Notes: generated from the sequence alone by a model not told the origin. Shown: positions 44,768-54,529, counted from the stretch's first letter. The stretch is 56,754 nucleotides of DNA from Candidatus Amarolinea dominans (GCA_016719785.1 JADJYJ010000013.1:1-56754); one strand, 5' to 3'. Program-made: numbers and translations.

Positions 44768-47700
44768 CTACTCGTAGCGCAGCGCGTCCGCCGGATAGAT
44801 GCGCGAGGCCTGGATCGCGGGCAGGATGGTGGTGAGCAGCGAGAAAAGGTACGCGCCCAGGACGATGATCCCGATCTGGCCCCACGGCACGGCCAGGGTG
44901 CGCCCGGCCGTGATGACGCTGAATAGTTGGCCGATGATGGCCTGTCCCATCAGGATGCCCGTGCCCGTGCCCAGGCCGATGCCCACCAGGGCGATGAAGC
45001 TGGTCTCCAGCACAAAGGAGAGCGCGACCATTTCAGGCTGGTAGCCGATGGCCCGCAGCATGCCCACCTGCTGCCGTCGCTCCACCACGGTGCGGGCGCT
45101 GATCACACCCAGCGCGGCGATGCCCACCAGCAGCCCGAGGGCCAGGAAACCCTGGAACAGTTGCAGGATGCCGCGGGTCAACGCCTGGCCCTGGGCGGCG
45201 CTGTCCGCGATCACCGTGGCGTCCAGCGCGGAGCTGAGGAAGGCCCGCTCCACTTCCTGGGCAACTTCCCGCACATTCGCGCCCTCGCTCACCTTGATGA
45301 AGAAGGTGTCCGGCCGCACATCCTCGCCGCTGACGGCGGCTATCGCCCGGCCGTTGACATGCACCTGGTTCATGCTGACCGTGGTGATGTCCGACAGCAC
45401 GCCGATCACCTGCACCCGGTGGGTGCGCACCTGTCCGCCCGACTCATCCCGCAGCTCCAGCCACACCTCCGGCAGATCATCCGCCCGTGTGAAGCCGGTC
45501 AGCCGGAATCTGAACTCCCCCTGTGTGGCCGGCGTGTCAGCCTGAGAGCCGGCCTCCTCGGCCAGCCCGCCGATGGTTGCCATCGGGTCATTGCCACCGC
45601 CGCCTCTGGAGATTTCGTAGCTGCTGTCGGGATTGGCCACCAGGAACGGGGTGACGATCGCCACGTCGTCCCGCTCCAGCAGCGCCTGCCAGACCGCGGC
45701 GTCGTCCTCGAACCCCGCCGCTCGCTGCTGGAAGGTGTAGATCCCTCGGGCCTGGGCCATGAAGCGTTCGTCCATGCCCGTCAGCGCGAGAGAGCGCCAC
45801 GGCCCGATCGCGCCGGGGCCTGCCTGGCGCACATCCACCGAGCGGTTGACGATGGCCCCCACTGCGGCCACATCCCCGTGGGGAAAGTCCTCCAGCCCGG
45901 CTATTTCCGCTTCCAAATCCGTCACCCGGTCGAAGAAGCTGAGCAGCCCAAACGACGTGCTGATCTCAAAGCCGGCGCTGCCCTTGGCGTCCGGCGCGAT
46001 GACGCTTTCCGTGGCCTGGATCACCACGGCCATGAGCACCACTGTGGTGATGATCATGGCGAACATGACCATGGCCACGCCGGTGCGGAAACGACTGGTC
46101 AGGGGATAGGCGATGGCGGTCTTGAGCACCGGCGTCAGCGCGCCGATGCCGCCCAGCGCCCGGCTCACCGCCTGCAGCAGGATGTCCGCGCTGAACATGA
46201 TGACCAGGATGCCGCCCAGGATCAGCGCTGGCCCCTTGACCACCAGCGAGAGGACGGTCCAGCGGGGATCCTGCTGCAGCAAGCCGAAGCCCCTGCCGGG
46301 CAGCAAGGTCTCCCAGGGCAGCCCCCAGATGAGCACCAGGCCCAGGCCCATGGCTGAATAGACCAGCCGCCGCCGGCGTTCCGTGCGCATGGAGGTGGCC
46401 GAGAGCGCCCAGCTCACGCTCAGCAGCCCGCCGACCAGCAGCATGGAGAGCGCGATCAGCAGCAGAACGCCCGACCCTCCGCCCGCCACGCCGAAGGTGA
46501 GCCACGCGCCCGCAGCCACGGTCAACGGGCCGGTGATCAGCCGGCCGATCAGCTTGCCTGCGCCCCGTTGGCCCCCGTCCGGTTCCGGCGTGTCCAGGAT
46601 CGCCGAGACGATGTTCAGGCGACTGACCCGCCAGGAGGAGACGGTGACGACGGCAAAGGTCAGGAGCACGCCCAGGGCGTAGGCGATCACCACTGACGTG
46701 GGCGCGACGTTGAAGTGGAAGGTGAAGAGGCTGCTGGAAATTTCGCTGCTGACCTGCTGGGCCGCCGTGTTGAAGATGCCGCCCAGGAAGCCGATCATGG
46801 CGTAGGAGATCGCCAGCCCCAGGACGATGCCCAGGGCCGCGGCCACCAGGTCGTAGATCATGCCCTCGGAGACGAACATCTGCACCAGGTGGCCCCGCTG
46901 CATACCGATGGCGCGGGCCATCCCCATCTCGCTGCGCCGCTCCGCCGCCAACATGACGAAGATCAGGAAGATCAGCAGCACGCCGGCGAAGATGGAGAAG
47001 ATGCCAAAGATGGTGAAGACCGTGGTAAAGACCGTGCCGCCGATCCCTGCCGCCGCGACCACCGTGTTCTTGCTCAGCACATCCAGCACTTCCAGATCGC
47101 TGATCCGGCCCAGGATCTCGTCCAGCTTGACGCCGGTCTCACCGGCGAGGGGCAGTCTGCGCAGCCAATTCTGCATGTCCGGCTGGGCCACGAGCACCCG
47201 CAGCTCCGGGGAGACGCCAGCGCCCGTCAGTTCCGCGACCAGGCGGGGCGTGCGCTCGGCCAGGGCCACGTTGCCCATCCCCCCGCCACCCCCGCCGATA
47301 AAGGCCATGAAGTCGGCCATGTCCGCTTCCTCTCGACTCAGGGTGGACGGGGCAGAGCCGTCCGCGCCGGCCGCGATGGCAGCCAGCACGTCCGGTTCCC
47401 GCAGCAGGGCAAGCAACTCCGTCAGGGCGTCCTCGTTCAGGGCCAGCGCTCGCAGTTGCCGGGCCGCGGCCGCTGTGTTTTCCATGCCCGTGTAGGCATC
47501 CCCGGTGTTGGAGACGAGCACATTGTTCACCCGCCCCGGCATGAAGAGCAGTTCCTGGGCTTCATCCAGCCGCAGCATGACCACCGGCTTGAGCGCGCCC
47601 AAGGGGCCGGCCTGCTCCACAATGGCGCGCACCCGGAAGGGCACGGGGATGGGGCCGATGAAGATGTCCAGCACGTCTCCCGGCTGCGCGTTGAGCTGCT

Positions 47701-48880
47701 CCGCGCCCAGTCGGTTGAGGTAAACATCCCCCTGGCGCAGTTCCAGCCCCACCTGCTCCAGGACGCGGTCAATCTCCATGCCCAGGGTGTTCAGGTTCAC
47801 CGCGCTGAGGATCGCGTCCGTGTTCAAGCCCAACGCCGCTCCCGCCGCGGCCAGGTCGAGATTGCCCCCCGACAAGGCCCTGCCCAGGGCGGCGATATCC
47901 GGCTGGCCGTGCCCGGCGCCGGGGGGGCCAGGGTCTCAGTCAGGGCCGGGGGGGGGTGCCCCGGGGGGGGGGGGGGGGGGGGAGGGGGGCGGGGGGGGGG
48001 GGGGGGGTAGGGGGGCCAGGGTCTCAGTCAAGGGCCGCGTGGGTGTACCGGTCGCTTCACCGGTCGCTTCATTCAGCAGTCCCTGACCCTGGGTGATCAG
48101 CGCGCCGGCCTGGGCGATGCCCGCGGCCACGCTGTCCACGTTGATGCCGATGCTGTCCGCCCAGCGAAAGAGGTTGCTGGCCTGGGCAAAGATGTTCCCC
48201 ACGCCCGTGCGCAGGTCCTCCATCTGCACCGGCTTCCCATCCACCGTCGTGAGACCGAACTGCTCGTCGTATTCGTTGTTCACGGCCACGATGAAACCCA
48301 GCGGGATGCCCTGGCCGCTTGTCCGGTCACGGATAATGGTCGGGAAGGCGATAGAGGGCGCCAGCCCATCCACCACGGCGGCGGTGGCCGGGTCTGCCTG
48401 GGCCTGATCCCGGAGTTGGGCGTAGCGCGCCTCGCTGATGCCCGGCAACCCCTTCTGGAGCAAGCCCAGGATGCTGAGCAGGTCCCCGTCCAGCAAGCCG
48501 GACAGCTCGGAGCCGGCCAGGGCGTCGGCCGGATTATCCCCTTCCGCGGCATTCGTGGCGAACCCGGCCAGCACTGAGAGCAAGGGCGGCGAGATCACCT
48601 GATCAATGGCGCCGTAAGCGTTGATGGCGTGGCGGCGCACCGAGTAGCTGAGCGTGTCGCCGATACTGAGCGCGCTGACGATGATGATGGTGCTCAACGT
48701 CAGACCCAGGATGATGAGGGCGGACTGGGAGCGTCGCCGGGGAATGTTGCGCACACCCAGTTTGGCAATGGTGCGGTTGCGCAGCCCCATCACGACCAGA
48801 TAGAGCAGGACCAGCGCCACCGCGGCCAGGAGTCCGATGGCCCATGTTTGGGCCGGGCTGAAGCCAAGTTGAGTTGTCAT
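44768..48880 (-). CDS. Giant FtsX/MacB-like ABC permease, interrupted by a poly-G block
   Basis: The gene starts at ATG 48880, which lies eight bases after the ATPase stop. The N-terminal part has a helix (WAIGLLAAVALVLLYLVVMG) and the first FtsX segment with SALIILGLTLSTIIIVSALS. It then meets the G-rich block at 47924-48036. Beyond it the same gene continues for over 1000 codons with more helices, two FtsX domains (LIFLIFVMLAAERRSEMGMA near 47000; VVLMAVVIQATE near 46020) and a last domain ending LLTTILPAIQASRIYPADAL. Skipping the block gives a sensible junction (LTETLAP to GQPDIAALGRALSGG), so the protein is near 1340 residues. It resembles large permeases with duplicated FtsX domains that pair with LolD-like ATPases. 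It is the last gene of its operon. Confidence 0.8.
47924..48036. repeat. G-rich block with a flanking 24-base duplication
   Basis: GGGGGCCAGGGTCTCAGTC appears at both ends of the block (about 47924 and 48012), with long G runs between, broken by a few other bases. It disrupts the giant permease frame. Together with the tract at 34935 it looks like a sequencing or assembly artefact, but a real G-tract expansion cannot be excluded. Confidence 0.75.
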
Positions 48881-48887
48881 GTTGCCC

Positions 48888-49628
48888 CTATTCCCCTGCC
48901 GCCACAGCGCCGGGCGTCCCGGTGCGGAGATCGGCTGTCTCGTCGCGCACATCTGCCACGATCTCGCCATCCTGCATGTGGATGACGCGGTCGCACAGGT
49001 CACCGATTTTGGGGTCATGGGTGACGATCACGAAGGTTTGACCTTGTTCCCGGTTCAAGTCGCGCATGAGCGTGAGCACATCCGCGGCCGACTTGGTGTC
49101 CAGGTTGCCGGTAGGCTCGTCGGCCCAGACGATCGCGGGGCGACTTGCCAGCGCCCGCGCAATAGTCACCCGTTGGCGCTCGCCGCCGGAGAGTTCCGCC
49201 GGGCGATGCTCCGCGCGATCAGCCAGTCCAACTTGGGTCAGGCCACGCAGGGCACGCTGCCGGGCCTCCCGCGGGCGGACGCCGCTGAGCAGGAGGGGCA
49301 GTTCGACATTCTCCACCGCCGTGATGACGGGGAGCAGGTTGAAGGTTTGGAACACGAAGCCCATGCGCCTGGCCCGGTAGCTGGTGCGCGCCCGGTCGCT
49401 CATTGCCCGCAGGGCGGCGCCTTCGATCTCTACCTCGCCCAGATCGAAGCTGTCCAGGCCGGACAGGCAGTTGATCAAGGTCGTCTTGCCGCACCCCGAT
49501 GGCCCCATCACGGCCACCATCTCGCCGGCCGCGATGGACAGATCCACGCCGCGCAGGGCGTGCACCTCGATCTTGCCGTTGCGGAAGGTCTTATGTATGT
49601 TTCGAGCCAGGATGATTGGTTTTTCCAC
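48888..49628 (-). CDS. LolD/MacB-type ABC transporter ATP-binding protein
   Basis: The ATPase has Walker A GPSGCGKTT, Q-loop text MGFVFQTFNLLPVITAVENV, signature LSGGERQRVTIARAL, Walker B IVWADEPTGNLD and switch His in VTHDP. I chose the GTG at 49628 (246 residues) because AAAGGAG sits seven bases upstream; an in-frame ATG at 49646 contains that ribosome site and has a poorer one. The product pairs with the giant permease just downstream. The DUF333 lipoprotein gene lies 70 bases upstream on the same strand, so the three likely form one operon. Confidence 0.9.
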   Translation of the reverse strand: MEKPIILARNIHKTFRNGKIEVHALRGVDLSIAAGEMVAVMGPSGCGKTTLINCLSGLDSFDLGEVEIEGAALRAMSDRARTSYRARRMGFVFQTFNLLPVITAVENVELPLLLSGVRPREARQRALRGLTQVGLADRAEHRPAELSGGERQRVTIARALASRPAIVWADEPTGNLDTKSAADVLTLMRDLNREQGQTFVIVTHDPKIGDLCDRVIHMQDGEIVADVRDETADLRTGTPGAVAAGE

Positions 49629-49698
49629 GAGATTACTCCTTTGCATCACATCTACTCCACGCCGGGGAAATTGCGACAGTTTGTCTTCTGGCGATTGG

Positions 49699-50307
49699 TT
49701 ACTCTTCAACCTCAATGCGGTCCACCTGGACCTGCGAGCCGTTGACATCGGGCACGTTGCTCAGCAGTGTACCATAAAGATGCACGATCTTGCCACTGTC
49801 GCGCAGCGCCTTGATCCGGGACTGTACCGCCGGGTCCAGGGAGTCAATGCCAAACAGGATGACCTGTCCCAGGTCCTGCCGCTCGAAGTAGTCATCGAAC
49901 TGCGCGCCAGGCCCCGTACTCCTGATGACGCCCCACCAGTTAGCCAGCTCTTCTGCGGTTTCTGGTGGCTTGTAGCCGCCTGAGGCATTTCCTCCTGGGC
50001 CACCGCTTGCTGTTGGAGTTGCCTCAACGGTCATGGCAGGTGTCGGGCCGCACTCTCCCCGGAAATAGGCCCACTCGTCACATGTGCTGCCATCTGGAAA
50101 AATACATATTCCGTTTTGGCTGCCATCGGCAGCAGTGCGAATTTCGAGTTTATTGCCACCCTGCGTGCAATAGACCGAGGCAGGATTGGGCATACCCGCC
50201 TGAGGCATGTCTGTCGCCGCAGGTTCAGGCGCCACCTGAGTCGGGGGCACCGCCGTGCAGGCTGTCAGTGCTGTCAGAATGATGATGAGTGTAACGATCC
50301 TTTTCAT
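49699..50307 (-). CDS. DUF333-domain lipoprotein
   Basis: The 202-residue protein has a signal peptide with lipobox LTAC. Residues 40-86 match DUF333 (NPASVYCTQGGNKLEI, then GICIFPDGSTCDEWAYFRGE), a small Cys-containing domain found in heat-shock-like HslJ relatives and hypothetical secreted proteins. A second region (FDDYFERQDLGQVILFGIDS, then IKALRDSGKIVHLYGTLLS) looks like a small OB-type fold. AAGGAAG lies before the ATG. As the first gene of the export operon, it could be a sensor or ligand-binding partner of the ABC transporter. Confidence 0.82.
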   Translation of the reverse strand: MKRIVTLIIILTALTACTAVPPTQVAPEPAATDMPQAGMPNPASVYCTQGGNKLEIRTAADGSQNGICIFPDGSTCDEWAYFRGECGPTPAMTVEATPTASGGPGGNASGGYKPPETAEELANWWGVIRSTGPGAQFDDYFERQDLGQVILFGIDSLDPAVQSRIKALRDSGKIVHLYGTLLSNVPDVNGSQVQVDRIEVEE

Positions 50308-50936
50308 TTTCTTCCTTCCTTACGTGGGCAAATCACTTCCTTCCGGTCTGCGCCACTTGCTCAATGCACAAGTAGAATATCTTCAATACGGTGTTAGTGT
50401 ATAGACACTTTGGTGTTGGTTGGAGGTGTTGTTTTGGATTAGCCCAAGGGGAGAACCCAACATGATGACATCAGTCTGGAGGGATAGAGGGGCTTCTTGT
50501 CTAGTCCTTGGCCGTGGCCCAAGTGCCCAAGTGTTTTGGGTTTTCTGACGCGCTGCGTTTATGATATAATACTTGGAGCGTATAGCGAAGGAAATTCCTG
50601 TATGCTCAGCATTTGGGACGCCGAATTCCAGTCCGTGCATATCGCTCTATAGTTGTAAACCGGCGGAGATCATCTGTCCATACGATGTTGGGCGGGAGGG
50701 CAACAATCCGCTTTTTGCGCCCCACCGGGGGATTAGGTGAAATGGTTTCCGCATAATAACAAGTTGAACTAAGCGCTTTGCGCAGGTAGTCATCCCGACG
50801 TTTCGTGCGCAAAGGGTTTCCATATTCTCCTCGCCAGTTTTTGCTTCTGCGAACGATCTCCATTTTCATCTTCGTGTAAATGAGCTATGCTTTCTGTGCG
50901 GGTAACAGCCCGTAAACAAGCACAGGAGGGATGGCG
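50308..50936. other. Intergenic region before the IS91-type element
   Basis: About 630 bases carry no convincing gene. A minus-strand frame of 87 codons (50606-50869) is charged and has no recognised family. A TATAAT box lies at 50565-50570 with a poor -35. The promoter of the minus-strand operon should lie just right of 50307. The left end of the IS element (terIS in IS91 terms) must lie in this interval but I cannot place it. Confidence 0.5.
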
Positions 50937-51806
50937 ATGGGTGAGTTACGCCAACGGATGTTGGAAGAGATGCAGTTGCGCGGCATGTCGGTGCGGACGC
51001 AGGAGACGTACCTGCATGCGGTGACGCAGCTGGTGCGGCGCGTGGGTAAGGCGCCGGATCAGATTACGGTGGAGGAGTTACGGTCGTATTTTCTGTACCT
51101 GACGAACGAGAAGAAGGCCGCGCGCGCCAGCGTGACGATTGCGCTGTGCGGGATCAAGTTCTTGTATGAGCAAGTGCTGCACCAGGCGTGGCAGCGGTTT
51201 GGGTTAGTGCGGCCGCAGAAAGAGCACAAGCTGCCAGTGGTGTTGAGTGTGGAGGAGGTGCGGCGGGCACTGGCGGTGGTGGAGCGGGCGCCTTATCGAG
51301 TCTACTTAAGCACGCTGTACGCCTGTGGGTTGCGGTTGCAGGAGGGACTGCACCTGCAAGTTAGGGATATTGACAGCGGTCGTATGCAAGTTCACGTGCG
51401 GGGCGGCAAAGGGAGCAAGGATCGGTATGTGCCGCTGCCGGAACGCACGTTGGCGATGCTGCGCCAGCACTGGTTGACGCACCGCGATCCAGTTTGGCTG
51501 TTTCCGGCGCGTGGCGGGTACATTCTTGGCGAGAGCGCGGCGCGGCAACCGTTGTGTGATAGTACGGTGCAGCGGGCGTGGCAGACTGCGATGAAGGCAA
51601 GTGGACTGCACAAGCATGCCACGGTGCATACGCTGCGCCATTCATGGGCGACGCATCTGCTGGAGGAAGGTGTGAGCCTGCGCCTGATCCAGATCTGGCT
51701 GGGCCACAGTTCGCTTAAGACCACGGCCATCTACACCCATCTGACGACGAAAACTGAAATCGCGGCCACGACTGTCATCAACCACTTAATGGCCGATTTG
51801 CCATGA
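50937..51806 (+). CDS. Tyrosine recombinase of the IS91-type element
   Basis: The 289-residue recombinase has an N-terminal core-binding domain (LRGMSVRTQETYLHAVTQLV) and catalytic motifs CGLRLQEG (Arg), RGGKGSKDR (Lys), VHTLRHSWATHL (His-x-x-Arg), WLGHSSLKTT (His) and Tyr in AIYTHLT. I chose ATG 50937 because AGGAGGG lies at proper spacing; the ATG at 50931 is too close to it. It lacks the extra helix between the Lys and His-x-x-Arg motifs that marks integron integrases, so it is not IntI. Its stop overlaps the transposase start, the usual pair in this IS91 subgroup, where its exact role is unclear. Confidence 0.9.
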   Translation: MGELRQRMLEEMQLRGMSVRTQETYLHAVTQLVRRVGKAPDQITVEELRSYFLYLTNEKKAARASVTIALCGIKFLYEQVLHQAWQRFGLVRPQKEHKLPVVLSVEEVRRALAVVERAPYRVYLSTLYACGLRLQEGLHLQVRDIDSGRMQVHVRGGKGSKDRYVPLPERTLAMLRQHWLTHRDPVWLFPARGGYILGESAARQPLCDSTVQRAWQTAMKASGLHKHATVHTLRHSWATHLLEEGVSLRLIQIWLGHSSLKTTAIYTHLTTKTEIAATTVINHLMADLP

Positions 51807-52945
51807 GCGAACTGGCCGACATCTTTCGTCAGTTCGGCCCCGCCTACCGAGACAAATACAGCCAGCACATGTTGCCCAGCCACTTGGCGGTGATGCGGGC
51901 GATTGAGGCGTGCCGGACGGAGGCGTTGGGCGGGCAGGTGTACCATTGTGCTACGTGCGATGAGACATGGTACTGCTATCACTCGTGCAAGAATCGTCAT
52001 TGCCCCAAGTGCCAGCAACAGGCGGGCCAGGTTTGGTTGGAACAACAACAGAGCCTGCTCCTACCTGTGCCCTACTTCCTGGTGACCTTCACGTTGCCGG
52101 CATCGCTGCGGGACCTGGCGCGGCGCAAGCAGGAGTTGGTGTACAACCTGTTCTTTCGAGCCTCGGCCGCAGCTTTGCAGGAACTGGCCGCCGATCCGCG
52201 CTTTGTGGGCGGGCAGATTGGTTGCATGGGGGTGCTGCAAACCTGGACACGCGATTTGCGCTATCATCCTCACATCCACTACTTGGTGCCAGGCGGTGGA
52301 TTGGCTGCGGATGGGCAACGCTGGCTGGCATCAGATCGGAAGTTCCTGGTACGGGTAGAACCGCTGGGTCGTCTGTTTCGGGGCAAGATGCGAGCCGGGC
52401 TACGCAAGGCTGGTCTGCTTGACCAGGTTCCGCCGGCGGCTTGGCGCCAAGACTGGGTGGTGGACTGCCGTTCGGTGGGGCGAGGGCAGACGGCGCTCAA
52501 GTATCTGGCGCCGTACATCTTTCGTGTTGCGCTGAGCAATAAGCGCATTGTCAAAGTGGAGGATGGCAAGGTCACGTTCACTTATCGGGAAGGTGACACA
52601 GGGCGCCGGCGCATCAGTACCGTGACGGCTGAGGAGTTCATTCGACGTTTTCTGCAGCACGTTCTGCCCAAGGGTTTCGTGAAAGTGCGCTACTACGGTC
52701 TCCTGGCGCCAGGGAATCGCCATCGGTTGCGGCAGGTGCAGGCGTTGTTGGAGGCGCAGGCTCAGCCAGGGTTGTCGTCAGCGACTTCAGAACAGAGTGC
52801 GGAGCAGATCGCCCAAGACCACACCGTGCTTTGTCCACGCTGCGGTCAACCCATGCAGGTTGTGCAGAGCATCCGTCCAACCGCCCAGCGACCGGCCATG
52901 CCCGTGCCAGCAAGCGCCAGGCCCGCGCAGAGCTCCTCACCCTAA
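51803..52945 (+). CDS. IS91/IS801-family transposase (HUH, rolling circle)
   Basis: The 380-residue transposase opens with a zinc-binding region (CATCDETWYCYHSCKNRHCP then KC), has the HUH metal motif HPHIHYLVPGGG near residue 155 and the catalytic Tyr region APYIFRVALSNKRI near 240. A second Cys pair (CPRCGQPM) lies near the C-terminus. These fit the Y1/Y2 IS91 transposases, which nick single strands and can carry adjacent DNA by one-ended transposition. The ATG overlaps the recombinase stop. The full length suggests that the element may be active. Confidence 0.92.
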   Translation: MSELADIFRQFGPAYRDKYSQHMLPSHLAVMRAIEACRTEALGGQVYHCATCDETWYCYHSCKNRHCPKCQQQAGQVWLEQQQSLLLPVPYFLVTFTLPASLRDLARRKQELVYNLFFRASAAALQELAADPRFVGGQIGCMGVLQTWTRDLRYHPHIHYLVPGGGLAADGQRWLASDRKFLVRVEPLGRLFRGKMRAGLRKAGLLDQVPPAAWRQDWVVDCRSVGRGQTALKYLAPYIFRVALSNKRIVKVEDGKVTFTYREGDTGRRRISTVTAEEFIRRFLQHVLPKGFVKVRYYGLLAPGNRHRLRQVQALLEAQAQPGLSSATSEQSAEQIAQDHTVLCPRCGQPMQVVQSIRPTAQRPAMPVPASARPAQSSSP

Positions 52946-53257
52946 CCGTACAACAGCGCCTGGTTGCGCAAACGCAGCGTTGACGAATATGGCGACCTGT
53001 CTGTGCGAGCGCCTGCGCTGGTGCATCTTGTTCGACGCGCCCATCAGGCGCACCTATGCGCTCGCCGAGGCCGACACCTAGACTGCTGGTGCTCGCAACC
53101 GGCCCTGCCGGATTGTCAAAGTTGCCAAGAAAGGGGCTTGATATTTCTCTCGCTGTGGTGTAGAATCGTGTCAGGCGTGTTTGCCGCTTCGTTGTGCATC
53201 GGGTAGGCACGCAAGTCGGCTCTCAAATTCCATATCCCACGTTTTCCGGACGGCTCA

Positions 53258-53384
53258 GTTCAACTCAGGTTATGCGGCGGCTCAACCGTTACGGAAAGCG
53301 CGATGCTGTCTTATTGGCCACCGCATAACCCATATTCCGTTTTTAGCCCGCCCCGTAAAAATTAGGTGTTTCGCTTGAGTTGAA
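53258..53384. repeat. attC-like palindrome before the first cassette
   Basis: Outer arms TTCAACTCA (53259-53267) and TGAGTTGAA (53376-53384) and inner arms GGTTATGCGG (53269-53278) and CCGCATAACC (53321-53330) are perfect complements. GTTCAAC (53258-53264) fits the R'' consensus RYYYAAC, while GTTGAAA (53378-53384) misses GTTRRRY by one base. The 127-base size is close to that of the two long attC sites. A 45-base asymmetric bulge argues against a normal attC. It could instead be an attI relic or the end of the IS91 element. The sequence 52946-53257 shows nothing else. Confidence 0.4.
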
Positions 53385-53443
53385 AACTGGAACTCACCGC
53401 ACTACTGACTCGAAGCATTAGATTACTTTTAAAAAGGCTAGAT

Positions 53444-53848
53444 ATGAATACAAAAACATTGATGACGGTAAGTAGTTTTATTCTTGGGTTGGCAGGCATA
53501 TTTGCATTATTCGTCCCATATGAATTATTAGGGGCGTTGAACTTGCAGTTGACAAATCCTTTGCCTGTCATAATACAAATTCTAGGGGCGCTCTATTTAT
53601 CTTTCGCACTTACCAATTGGATCGCAAAAGACAGTATCATCGGTGGGGTTTATGCTAGACCGACTTCCATGGGGAATTTTGCCCACTTCACTATAGGAAC
53701 GCTTGCTCTCGCAAAGTTTCTATTCACTGACGGAGTTAATATACCCCTCTTCATCGGGCTGATTGTGTATGCTGTCTTCGCAATTATTTTTGGATGGCTT
53801 GCTTTTGTGTATAGCGGCATAGCAAGAAAGCACGAAGTTCAAGAGTAG
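53444..53848 (+). CDS. Cassette gene 1: four-helix membrane protein
   Basis: The 134-residue protein has four membrane helices (VSSFILGLAGIFALFVPYEL, IIQILGALYLSFALTNW, FTIGTLALAKFLF, FIGLIVYAVFAIIFGWLAFV) and a motif GGVYARPTSMGNFAHF between helices 2 and 3. I recognise no functional family, although small proteins of this type are frequent in cassettes. The gene is clearly AT-richer than its neighbours and the rest of the window, a sign of transfer. AAAGG lies before the ATG. An attC site follows 81 bases after the stop. Confidence 0.75.
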   Translation: MNTKTLMTVSSFILGLAGIFALFVPYELLGALNLQLTNPLPVIIQILGALYLSFALTNWIAKDSIIGGVYARPTSMGNFAHFTIGTLALAKFLFTDGVNIPLFIGLIVYAVFAIIFGWLAFVYSGIARKHEVQE

Positions 53849-53929
53849 TTTCTTGTTCGTCATTTTGTTTGTTTGCATTAGGGTTGTTGGTGTAGCTTTG
53901 CTTTTACATTGAACCTCGAAAAAAGTGCG

Positions 53930-54058
53930 GGCTAACAAAGCGTGCACCCGACGTGTGGGATTCTGCGGCATTTTCGAGCATTTTTCTGGCTTCGAGTTTT
54001 TCCTGCTCCCAAGCAGAGTCCACGCCCGCCCACACGCAGGTAACGCAAACCGTTAGGC
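53930..54058 (+). other. attC site of cassette 1 (129 bp, long type)
   Basis: R' is GTTAGGC (54052-54058) and R'' is GGCTAAC (53930-53936), one base off RYYYAAC. The L'' region (GCGTGCACCCGACGTGTGGG) pairs with the L' region (CCCACACGCAGGTAACGC), leaving unpaired bases as expected. An inner stem joins GGATTCTGC and GCAGAGTCC. The expected cut point is between G and TT of R'. Confidence 0.85.
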
Positions 54059-54066
54059 CGCTAATC

Positions 54067-54474
54067 ATGCACATGACTCGTCGCGACTTCATTGCAACAG
54101 CTGGGGCGTCCGCGGTGGCTGCTGCGGTCATTCCCGGTTGTGCTTCACTGAAAGGAACAACAGACATGTACGGTTTGATCGGAAAGATGAAAGTTGTGCC
54201 AGGGCAACGCGACGCGTTGATCTCCATCCTCATTGAGGGTGTCAGCGGCATGCCGGGGTGCCTTAGCTACATAGTCGCGCAGGACCCGGCTGATCCTGAT
54301 GCCATCTGGGTGACTGAGGTGTGGGACAGTCAAGAACGTCATCAGGCTTCTTTGTCACTGCCTTCAGTTGAACAAGCCATCTTACGCGGCAAACCGCTCA
54401 TTACAGGCTTCGGCGAACGATTCGAGACAAAGCCTATTGGTGGCCACGGGCTTGGTGCTCGGGGCGCGGCCTAA
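54067..54474 (+). CDS. Cassette gene 2: Tat-exported antibiotic-biosynthesis-monooxygenase-like protein
   Basis: The 135-residue product begins with a twin-arginine signal (TRRDFIATAGASAVAAAVIP) that ends in IPGC, so it may be a Tat-exported lipoprotein. The rest is an ABM (dimeric alpha-beta barrel) domain: LIGKMKVVPGQRDALISILI, then GCLSYIVAQDPADPDAIWVT and EVWDSQERHQASLSLPSVEQ. ABM proteins are small oxygenases or heme-related enzymes, and a secreted one is unusual. I set the start at ATG 54067, just after the R' box; ATG 54073 is also possible. Its TAA (54472-54474) lies inside the next R'' box, a typical cassette layout. Confidence 0.85.
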   Translation: MHMTRRDFIATAGASAVAAAVIPGCASLKGTTDMYGLIGKMKVVPGQRDALISILIEGVSGMPGCLSYIVAQDPADPDAIWVTEVWDSQERHQASLSLPSVEQAILRGKPLITGFGERFETKPIGGHGLGARGAA

Positions 54475-54529
54475 CAACAGCATGCAGCGGACGGCGCTTT
54501 GCGCCGCCGCTGATGCTGGACGTTAGGCA
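54470..54529 (+). other. attC site of cassette 2 (60 bp, classic type)
   Basis: R'' is GCCTAAC (54470-54476) and R' is GTTAGGC (54523-54529), perfect complements. L'' GCATGCAGCGGACGGCGC pairs with L' GCGCCGCCGCTGATGC, leaving an extrahelical G, the base that directs strand choice by the integron integrase. The loop is short. This is the clearest attC in the window. Confidence 0.95.

Larger units (their letters stand above)
50937..52945 (+). mobile_element. IS91-family insertion sequence with companion tyrosine recombinase
   Basis: Two coupled genes, a tyrosine recombinase and an IS801/IS91-type HUH transposase, form the coding core of an IS91-family element. IS91 elements move by a rolling-circle route, have no inverted terminal repeats and make no target duplications, so their ends cannot be set by simple inspection. 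The 3' end (oriIS) should lie soon after 52945. The integron-type array begins about 300-500 bases downstream. Confidence 0.85.

Noticed and set aside
44927..48010. Plus-strand frames of 476 and 431 codons opposite the giant permease
   Set aside because: His/Gln/Arg-rich shadows; the minus-strand frame has FtsX helices.
50606..50869. 87-codon minus-strand frame upstream of the IS element
   Set aside because: No family, no clear ribosome site and no conserved pattern; kept only as part of the intergenic description.
50937..51806. Integron integrase IntI for the cassette array
   Set aside because: The recombinase lacks the extra IntI-specific helix and overlaps the IS91 transposase, the usual companion pair of that IS subgroup.
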